A program made the position numbers and the translations under genes. The notes beneath the pieces are model-generated. The model was not told where the DNA came from and made no database searches. It was given only the letters and a program-made list of their open reading frames with translations. 64,000 bases of DNA, taken from assembly GCA_963691705.1 (NCBI GenBank), contig OY829537.1, forward strand, positions 58,380,304 through 58,444,303, written 5' to 3'. Below, piece by piece: positions 54,065 to 62,729 of this stretch. Position 1 is the stretch's first letter; the number at the start of each line of letters is the position of its first letter. This stretch comes from Viola odorata. Lineage: Eukaryota; Streptophyta; Magnoliopsida; Malpighiales; Violaceae.

Positions 54065-54069
54065 TTTTG
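54065..54069. other. Target site duplication of element E, right copy
   Basis: TTTTG directly after the LTR end ATTCACATCA. Confidence 0.9.
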
Positions 54070-55575
54070 TTATGAACTGCAATTGAAGTTTGTAATGCCT
54101 TCACGAGTTGCTGTAGCGAGAGATTGTTATGAGATATTTGTGGAGGAAAGATTGAAGCTAAAAAGTAGTATGTTATTTAACTATAGGAAGGTTTGTCTTA
54201 CTATAGACACATGGACTTCCAATCAAATGATTAATTATTTGTGCCTGACTGCTCATTATAATGACTTAAATTGGAAGTTGTAAAAAAGAATTATAAATTT
54301 CTGTCCAATTTCTAGTCATAAAGGTGAGGTCATTGGTAAATTGATTGAGAAATCTTTGTTGGAGTGGGGTATTGATAAGGTTTTGACTGTAAATACTAGT
54401 TTGAATGATGTTGCAGTGGGGTATTTGAAAAAAAGAGTCAATCATTGGAAGGGTAGTGTTTTGAATAGGGAGTTTCTACATATAATGAATAGAAAAATTC
54501 ATAGCATGTGTTGGGGAAGAAATGATAGATAGTGAAGCTTTATCGTGTCTTGATGTGTGCACCTGATGGAACTCGACTTGATGTTAGAAACAACCTTAAA
54601 ATTACAATCTGCTTTTGATAGATATGCGGGGTTGGATTTTAATTTTTCAAGTGAAGTTGGCCAGGATGAAGAACTTGATTATAGAAAGGGGATTGCCGAG
54701 GAAGAATATTGGGTTCATATCAAGAACATGATCAGATTTTTGAAATGTTTCTATATGCTTACTTTAAGTATTTCGAGTACTAAATACACAACTTCTAATA
54801 TTTGTTTGAATAAAGTGAGTGAGGTTGGTTGAAAAATATGTGCAACAATGTTGATCTTGAGGTGGCTGAAATGGCATTGCAAATAAAAAAAAAAGTGTGA
54901 CAAATATTGGGGCGATGCAAAAAAATTTAATGTGATGTTGTTTATTGCGGTCGTGTTAGATCCAAGGTACAAGTTGGGTTACATGAATTATGTGATTAAT
55001 AACATGTAGGAGTTTAACAGTGCAGTGGTGTTAGTTGAAAAAGTTGGAAGGAACCTTATTACATTATTTGAAGAGTATGAAAGGGAGAATAACAACTCCA
55101 ATGTCAATGCGGTTGCAGAAGCTTCTACTTCTTTTGATATTGAATCAGTGACAGTGCCATTAGATTTAGATGTTGATGATATTGATGGTAAATATGGATC
55201 AGCTGCATGTGCCTATGAATACAAGTATCGAAAAGAATTGGCTTAACGAGAGGGAGGACAAAAAAAAATTAGAGTTAGATCGTTATCTTGAGGAAGAGAC
55301 GATAGCGGATTCAGAATCTTTTGATATTTTGGAGTGGTGGAAGGTTAACAATGTTCGATTTCCTACTATCTCATTGATAGCACAGGATGTGTTGGCTATT
55401 TAGACTTCGATCGTCGCATCAGAATCTTCATTTAGTTCTAGTGGTCGCATCCCCAAAAATTATAGAGGCGCTGGTTTGCACTGAAGATTGGTTGAGAGTA
55501 CCAAGTTATGAATATCGTTGTACGACTAAAGAGATGATCAAAGAGGTTGATGAGCTTGAGAAAGGTAATATTTAA
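54070..55575 (+). pseudogene. hAT transposase, central and C-terminal part
   Basis: Continues the frame broken by element E: FVMPSRVAVARDCYEIFVEE, VCLTIDTWTSNQMINYLCLT, CPISSHKGEVIGKLIEKSLL, DVAVGYLKKRVNHWKGSVL. The conserved TVDNASS segment (a catalytic Asp region) is deleted after VLTVN. Further downstream are YRKGIAEEEYWVHIKNMIRF, VVLDPRYKLGYMNYV, and the C-terminal hAT dimerisation region ELDRYLEEE, SFDILEWWKVNNVRFPTISL, SSFSSSGRIPKN, ALVCTEDWL. At least six stops and several frameshifts make it inactive. Confidence 0.8.
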
Positions 55576-56279
55576 GTTTAATTTTTTTAGCTATGAATTG
55601 GTTATTTACTATGTGATTAATTCTAATCATCTATAAATGGCAGCCTTCATGGACATTAACTTTGCACCTTCGGTGATATATATTATCTCATGAGGATTTT
55701 AATTAATAGTTGCAGGTTAGTCAAGTTCTTATTTAGTTTTCTTTCTCCTTTAGGTAATGAATTTGTCAATTTGATGTTATACAGTTTGCTAATTGCTATA
55801 TGTTCTTTTTAGATTTCTCGGAACAACTACAATGCGGGATCTCGTTAAATATTTATTTCATATCCACTTTTTAAAATTTTATGTACTCTTGGTTTAGTTG
55901 AATTTTTATTACTCATGTTAAAAAAATTTAAAGATAGTGTCTTTTTTTCATTATATAGTTGTAGTCATTGTTGATGGGTTGAGTCATTAGAAGATGAACC
56001 GACCCATGAACCTTACATTTTTTAGCATAAAAAATCAGAGTTTAGCTTCGATTTCCTCTTTTGATTCTATTCTCAAGCTTTAGATTGATGCTGATTATTT
56101 GATACTGTGACCGTTGCTATTATTATTCTTTTCTGTTTCTCTGTAAAAATAGAATTCATAGTAGAGCTCAAAAACCACACCTTGTTTGGTTGTTTCTATG
56201 ATAATAAATACTATTTCTTTTATTTTTTGGACAGTAGAAAGAAAGTTTTTTTTTAAAAAAAAAACAAAACTGGCTAGAA
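55576..56279. other. hAT right arm, no gene
   Basis: AT-rich sequence between the transposase end and the subterminal GGTTCGG cluster; A- and T-runs near 56245-56270. Nothing else recognised. Confidence 0.45.
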
Positions 56280-56438
56280 TCGGAACCGACCCGGTAAGAA
56301 CTGGAAAAATTAGAACCGAACCGAACTGAACCGTAAGTAATGGTTCGGTTTGGTTCTATCCCAACCAGAATCGTAACTTTTCGGTTCGATCTGATTATAG
56401 CCCAAAAACTGGACCGAACCGGCCCGTGTACGCCCCTA

Positions 56439-56658
56439 TCATTGATCAAGTTTCCATCTCAAATCTTCTCCACCTTCATCCGGGTATTATCTTTGTATTT
56501 CGTGTGTTATTTCTTTGTGTATTTCCGTTGTGTCTCCTCCATAGTTTCATCTATATTTCCTAATGTTTTTCATGTGTGTTTTAGTCATAAACTCTAGAGC
56601 TAGATCCTCCCTTTGTAGAACATATTCTGTTTTTGTAAAAGCAGGTCGGATCGCGTCA
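56439..56658 (+). repeat. Truncated 5' LTR of D1
   Basis: Shares TCAAGT...CTCCACCTTCATC and CTAGATCCT with the end of the LTR at 59330-60430, and is followed by a primer-site-like TGGTAGCAAAGC (56661-56672). The hAT element borders it on the left. Confidence 0.5.
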
Positions 56659-56660
56659 TG

Positions 56661-56672
56661 TGGTAGCAAAGC
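56661..56672 (+). other. Primer binding site of D1
   Basis: TGGTAGCAAAGC two bases after the LTR end; one base different from the sites of B and C. Confidence 0.6.
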
Positions 56673-58219
56673 TAAACTGCTCTTGAGTTTGTTTGTGTTG
56701 CGTGTTCATCTTTGGGTTTTCTGTCCAAAAAAAGTGTCAAGTTTCTATCCGAAACTTCAAAAAAAAGGAGTGTCAAATGTTTTCTTTGAGTCTTGTGAGA
56801 GTCGTGTGAAAATTTCGTGCATGTAGGACACCAAATCCGAAGTGTGCAAAATTTTCAGTTTTCGTGTTCTTCGTGTCTGTCCAGCTTGAGTCAGTTACCC
56901 CACCCATAAAATTCTGTAAATTTGTATCAGAAAACTTCATTATGTGTGTAACAAGTTTTGTTCTTGAGTCTCCTAGAAATTCTATGAAACTCTTATGTAT
57001 TTTGGCCAAAATAGAAAGGTGCGCAATTTTCAATTGAGAAAAGTCATTCCTGTGTTGTTGGTTTGTTTCCAGTGTGTTTCAGCTGGAATTTTCTCTTTTT
57101 TCCTAAACAAAAGTTGTATATAGTTGTCTTAGGAGTATCTCTATTAAATTTCGTGATTTATTTCCATCGTTTGCTATTTTTATGAGTCAAAATCCGATAG
57201 TCTGCACCATGTTGTCCGAAAATTGCAGCAGAAACTGCCTTGGTGTTCTTCTTGTGTTCTTCATTTGTTCTTGAGTCTTTTTATTTTATCCATCTGGTGT
57301 CCAAACATCTGAAGGTCTTTGTTTCCCTTTTTATTAATTATTTGTTTACTCAAATAATCTCCTTCTACCATTATTTGTCTATTATCCTTTCTAGTCAAAA
57401 GTTTCTACCTTTGTAAAAGCTTGTTCTCTACCTTTCTTAACACAAATATACCTTTGTAAAAAAATTATTTTCCTTGTCTTCCACTAGATATATTTTCTTA
57501 TCAAGTCAATAACTAGAAGTTGGCCACATCCCTTTCCATTACATTAATTCTTTTACCTTTGACAATACAAAGCCGAATACATCCTTCTTTACATTGTATA
57601 AAACCTTTATACTCTTACACAATTTCTTTTCAATTGTTTAACCCAAACATTCCTCACACGTTCGTACAAAATTCACTCACCTTGTCTTACACATAATTAA
57701 TTAAGTCAATTACCAAAGAAAAGAAAAGAGAGACAATTATTCAAAAAAAAAAAAAAGCAAAATTCGAATTTCAAGTAGTGATAAACGACATCGTTTACAC
57801 CCTAACGACATACCCTTTATTGGTCAAGCAATTTTACCATCGTCTCCTTTCTTGATCAAATTGATAAAGGTAAACCAAAGGCTTTGTGTTTGTATGTGTA
57901 TACTTGAATTGTAAGAAGGTACCAAAGTGTGTTTGTGTTTAAATAACCGATGTGTATTGTATTCATCATATCTTCCATATTTCTTTCAAAACGTGTTGTC
58001 TTGTTTCTCCTCTTCTAGCTTTCTTTGATTGAGTTTTCATGATTGAGCTTGAGATTTCTGGTTGATTGTGATGCAAGGCACGAATTTAATTACAAGGAAC
58101 TTGAGCGATTTGTGAGTACAATTTTTTCGAGAGTTTAAATACGAGTGTAAACACGTGAGGGAGTGTTTTCAACTAACGTATATACGTATATATATAGTTT
58201 GCTTTATTTTGCAAGTTTA
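56673..58219 (+). other. 5' leader of D1
   Basis: About 1.5 kb without a gene. The conserved motif ACGAGTGTAAACACGTGAGG lies at 58141-58160; GTAAAC at 58147 and TTTTGCAAG ending at 58215 would bound a 69-base intron four bases before the gag ATG. Confidence 0.55.
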
Positions 58220-58984
58220 AATGGCTAACCAAAACAAATTTAATTCTTACTATCAAGGCTGCCAAGAACCATCTACAAGCAGCTGAAGTACACAAAATTT
58301 CCACCAAAGCTGAAAATCAATGCACTCTCTAACCGGCGGTCCAATGCACAACGATCGCATCACTCAAGCTATGGCCTAGGTTCTTCCAAACAAAGCCTTG
58401 GCCATGGCCCCTCTACTAGTGGCCAAGACACCTCTAACAACCCCAGGTCTCAACTTCCCATTTTTAGGGGAACAACCGATCCGGCCGAATACATCGAATG
58501 GGAGTACCAACTTCAATAATTGTTTGACCACTACCAACCTTCGGAAAAGCAAACACATCAAGCTTGCTGTCAAGACCTTTGATGACTATGTCTATGATTG
58601 GTGGTACCAAATAATTTGTGAAAGAGAAAGGAGACGAGTAGAACCAATAGCTACTTGGCCCGAAATGAAGCAAGTGATACACAAGCAATTTGTACCCTCA
58701 CACTATCAACGTAAATTAGAAAACTAATGTTGGCCAAGTCACCAAAAATATCCTCCTTCAACATCTTATGAGTATAATCCGAACCAAGTGGTGATCCTTG
58801 AGAAATTCACTCACTAAAAACCGCGTATACCTTCCCAATATTTTGAACCGAAATTACCATTTGTAAAATGTGAATTGATTGAAAAGAATGTGCCTATAAA
58901 TTTTGCAGTAATGAGTGAAAAATGTGAGCTTGTGAATGAGGTAGTAGAGAGTGAGAATGAGCGAGAGAGTTGAGGAAAACACAC

Positions 58985-59007
58985 GGTATAAAAACAGCAA
59001 GTATGTC
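58985..59007 (+). other. Linker stem-loop 1 of D1
   Basis: GGTATA/TATGTC with two G-T pairs and loop AAAACAGCAAG; decayed version of the family. Confidence 0.4.
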
Positions 59008-59078
59008 ATTGAGAGTGAGATAAAAGAGAGTGATTTTTAGCGTGAGAAGAGCAAGAAAAATGGAGAGCAAAATGCACT

Positions 59079-59099
59079 GTATGAAAATAGCAAGCATGC
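59079..59099 (+). other. Linker stem-loop 2 of D1
   Basis: GTATG/CATGC with one G-T pair and loop AAAATAGCAAG. Confidence 0.5.
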
Positions 59100-59329
59100 C
59101 ATTAAGAGTGAAAAAATTGAGTGAAGAGAGAGTGAGGAAATTGTGTTAGTGAAGTGTGAACGAATTGAGCAAACTTCCCCTACTCTTATTTCTAACCTTT
59201 CTCCTCTACCCATTCCAACTGTTTTGTGTAGGGAAGAAGTCGGAGAAGTATTTCCAAAGGAGGTGCTAAATGTACGACCTACCCTAAGCAACATTGGACC
59301 CGAAATCAGTCTACAAGAGTGCTCACAAC

Positions 59330-60430
59330 TGATACAATCCTGACCGATAATGTGGACTCCCCGATGATGGACGCCTATACCGATAATGCGCTCATTCCCA
59401 GCAGTGAGGCCCTGACGCCACAAGGACCGATAACCCGCGGCAAAGCCAAGAAACTTGCGTTGCACTATGGGTTGAGAAGTAAATTAAGAAGCCTACCTCC
59501 AAACCCGAAGTGTGAACCTTAACGATGATCGAACACCATACCGGGGTCTAAGAACCTAGTAGGGAACATTACCGGAACATTATCGGGAATGCTCAGCCTT
59601 CCAAAAGTGGCCAACTAGCGGTAACCTCTAAGGAAGTTATCAGGAACAAACACATTACCGGGAAGGAACACTTACTGGGAATCTCCAAGGGATCGTACAT
59701 TTGCAGACCAACACATACCTATCGGGAACCAGCTGGGAAGCTACCGGATATCGATAACCAACTGCATAGCTGACGGTTTCACGCACACAACATTTTGAAT
59801 ATTTTGGAAGCCTGAGCTAACGACATACCGATAGGTACTCAATCAGCACACCATTAGCCTGCGCATTTTTAAATTTTGTACTTTATTTTGTAAAGCCAAT
59901 CCTGTATAAATAGGCCACTCATTTCATTTTATAGTTAGTTTAGACTTTGAGTGAAATTGTAGAGTGGGAATATTCCTCCCCTTTCACACTAAACTCCCCC
60001 TTCCTTGAGAGAGTTAGCTTGAGTTGAGAATACTCCTCTCTAACTCTCTCTGGGAAATCTATCTTTTCTTGTGAGCTTGCTACTTGTGTTTATTATGATA
60101 TTCTTGTAACCTTTAGTGATATGTTGTGAGTGAAATATATGAATATTGCTGACTGTTTTCCATCTGTGTGTTCTTAAAGATTCAAGTGTGTTTAATGCTA
60201 ACCTCCACCGTGTTCATCACCCTATCTTATCTTTACCCGTTCATCCTTTTGGTAATCTCTTTCCTTTCTTCCGTGTCTTTTCTAGTTTCCTATTTCCGCT
60301 GCATCATCCGTGTCCTTCTTTCTTTATTTGAGTCATGTTTTCCTTTATTTTTGTGTGGATAAAATCTTTTCTAGATCCTACTAAACATTCCATACACTAC
60401 AGTTCAACCAATCCGAGCCGAAGCGTATCA
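59330..60430 (+). repeat. LTR shared by D1 (3') and D2 (5'), 1101 bp
   Basis: Begins TGATACAATCC and ends AAGCGTATCA. TATA box TATAAATA at 59905-59912, followed by TGAGTGAAATTGTAGAGTGG as in A1 and A2. Left of it there is no good polypurine tract (AAGAGTGCTCACAAC); right of it lies the primer site of D2. Two elements in tandem therefore use one LTR. Confidence 0.75.
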
Positions 60431-60432
60431 AG

Positions 60433-60444
60433 TGGTAGCGGAGC
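60433..60444 (+). other. Primer binding site of D2
   Basis: TGGTAGCGGAGC two bases after the LTR end GTATCA; identical to the site of E. Confidence 0.8.
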
Positions 60445-61419
60445 ATTTTGAACAGTGTCTTACAAAATTTTCCTCCATCAATTTCGTTGTTACTTGAGTC
60501 TAAGGTCTCATCCTTTGCCCTAGTGTCGCTTAAGATCGATTAGTGATTTTAAGTTCCACTTTTCCAGTCTAGAAAGATCAAAATCAGAAAGGTTTGGTGT
60601 TGGTGTTCATCCAAGAATTTCCAAAATTGAGTTGTGAGAGAGTGTTGAATTCAATTTTTAATTTTTTTCAATCCACCAACGAAAATTGTGTTTTCCCTTA
60701 AACAAACCTATCACCCTCAACTGGCCATCAACGTCCATCCCATGCATTTAATGCACAAGGCAGGTCAGCCGCCACTCTCTCCTACTTTCTCAAAAATCCC
60801 TCACCAATAATACATCTAGTCTACCTCTGCCTATTGCCAAAAGCTGTCAGGGTATAAAATAACATCTAGCCCTTCTCTCATTCCTTCTAGCAAGCTAAAG
60901 AAAACCTAAAAGCCCCCCATAAAAAAAATTTAATGTAAAAAAATATATATTATTAAACTGAAAGGGAGAAGGTCCAAGCATCAAAACCTTGCCCACCTGG
61001 CTAGCTAGTAAGTAGACCTATATCATAAATCACATCACCATTTGACCAAAATCTTCCATTGGGTCCTTACTTATTTTCCTACAGTCATAGAGTCCTACTA
61101 TCGTCATAATCGAGTCTGTCTCAAACCGGTAACATCTGGAGTCGTGTTTCTCTTCGCGTCTTGAGTCTTCTTCTCCTTTTGTCATCTCATTTCCATTTGA
61201 AAACTTGTGAACATCGGTGCAGGTAGTTGCAAGCATAACTTGACTTGAGGCACAAGGTAGTTAGCGGTAAGCAAATTATCGGGTTATAAGTAACCTTGTG
61301 TTAATCTTGAGAGGTTTGTGAGGCTATCTTTTGTGAGTGTTTTAAACACGAGGGTTCAAATATGTGAGGGAGAGATTATTTTTTTAACGTTTGCTTAATT
61401 GTGAAGGCAAAGGTAAACA
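60445..61419 (+). other. 5' leader of D2
   Basis: About 1 kb, no gene. The conserved motif at 61338-61374 contains GTTTTAAACACGAGGG and TGTGAGGGAG; the position equivalent to the GTAAAC donor reads GTTCAA. A short purine-rich segment precedes the gag ATG. Confidence 0.55.
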
Positions 61420-62613
61420 ATGTCATATGAAAGTGTAGTGGGAAACAATGATGTTAAGTCTGATGACTCTAAGAAACCGTTATCGGCTAGACTGGATGCC
61501 TTGGAGCGAAGGCAAACGGAAGTGTTGAATATGCTTCAAAGCTTTATGATGTCCCAAAGTAAGACTACCGGAGCATCCGTCACCCCCACCAATCCTAGTA
61601 CGCATTGAAGGTAGAAGCTCATGAGGCTACCAAGAGGAAATCTATGCCCAGTGGAAACACTTCCCAAACTTTTCCCTCATCAGCAAAACCATCATGGAAG
61701 CCCTATTAACGTGATCAACCCCACCAAAAGGACCCCAAATATGCCCCACCTTCCAAAACTATACCTCCTAACCCAAAACCATATACACCATACCCCAAAA
61801 GCAACCCTACCAATCCTCCACCAAGACAACCGAGGCATACCAGTAACCCCACAACCACCACCCCTAGCCAGCCTAGAAGGTTCTCCTCAAATATCGAATA
61901 TTTTAAATGTCATGGGAGAGGGCACATCTCATCGAAATTCCCTAATCGACGTGTGATCATCTTTAGAGATGGAGCCTATGAAACCGAGAGTGAGAGAGAA
62001 CAACTTGATGATGACAACGGAGATGAGGAAGATGACACTGGGAGTAGTGAGGAAGATGTAATCCCCGCCACGGTGATGACAAGGAGTATGAATGCCCAAA
62101 GCTGGGGACGATTACGAGGAATAATGGGAAAACTTGTTCCATTCCCGATGTGAGATGATAAGGTCGCTTCGTTGATTATAGATAATGGAAGCATTGTGGA
62201 TGCAGCAAGCCATCTTTCGGTCCACAAACTGAATTTCCCAACCTTACCGCATCTTAAACCATACTCCTTACATTGGTTCAATGATTACGGTGAAGTGACG
62301 GTAAAGGAGCAGGTCCTTGTCTCCTTTAAGATAGACGGGTACGAGGACGAGAGGTTATGAGATGTCGTACCGATGAATGCCAACCATCTCCTCCTCGGCC
62401 GACCGTGACAGTTTGACCAATATGCTACCCATGATGGACGCACCAATAAGATTCATCTCACTCATGGCGGTAAGAAATACAACATTTCGCCTCTATCTCC
62501 GGCACAAGTCTGAGAGGACCAACGCCACATGGAAAAAGCAAGTGCTGAGTTCCAATTAATGAGTAAATTAAGAGAGAAGAGCGGAGAGAAAAATATGAGT
62601 CAAGAGAACACAC

Positions 62614-62637
62614 ACCATGAAAAAAAGTAAGCATGGT
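62614..62637 (+). other. Linker stem-loop 1 of D2
   Basis: ACCATG/CATGGT around loop AAAAAAAGTAAG, 12 bases: one A more than in the other elements, coinciding with a frameshift. Confidence 0.55.
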
Positions 62638-62708
62638 ACGATGAGTGAGAGTAAGAGTGAAAAAGAAAAGAAAAGAGAGCAGAAAGTCAAGAGCGACGAC
62701 AATACCCG

Positions 62709-62729
62709 CCATGAAAATATCGAGCATGG
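62709..62729 (+). other. Linker stem-loop 2 of D2
   Basis: CCATG/CATGG around the 11-base loop AAAATATCGAG. Confidence 0.55.

Larger units (their letters stand above)
43195..56438 (+). mobile_element. hAT DNA transposon, decayed, about 5.06 kb without the nested element E
   Basis: Left end TAGGGGTGTACA (43195) and right end TGTACGCCCCTA (to 56438) are near-perfect inverted repeats. Both ends carry subterminal GGTTCGG/CCGAACC clusters in opposite orientation (43245-43380; 56280-56420), as in many plant hAT elements. A BED-finger hAT transposase lies between them on the plus strand. An identical 8-bp duplication was not found outside the ends (ATTTTGTT versus TCATTGAT), so the flanks have changed or the ends belong to a rearranged copy. 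Confidence 0.75.
58220..59522 (+). pseudogene. D1 gag remnant, linker and LTR-encoded tail
   Basis: Start MANQNKFNSYYQG at 58220. The gag core is readable over about 58450-58720 (FRGTTDPAEYIEWEYQLQ, QFVPSHYQRKL) with many stops and frameshifts. From about 58900 comes the acidic/basic linker with two stem-loops, then LISNLSPLPIPTVLCREEVG, which corresponds to the segment before RT. At 59330 the LTR begins, so everything from RT to integrase is missing. In the LTR the tail motif GPITRGKAKKL is read to 59522. It could have encoded only a defective structural protein. Confidence 0.6.
56439..60430 (+). mobile_element. Element D1: CRM-like derivative lacking most of gag-pol
   Basis: A 220-bp 5' LTR remnant ending GATCGCGTCA, a primer site, a 1.5-kb leader, a decayed gag, the protease-RT linker with two stem-loops, and a 3' LTR shared with D2. 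Zinc knuckle, protease, RT, RNase H and integrase are missing. Its 5' LTR is cut exactly where the hAT right end stops. Confidence 0.65.
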
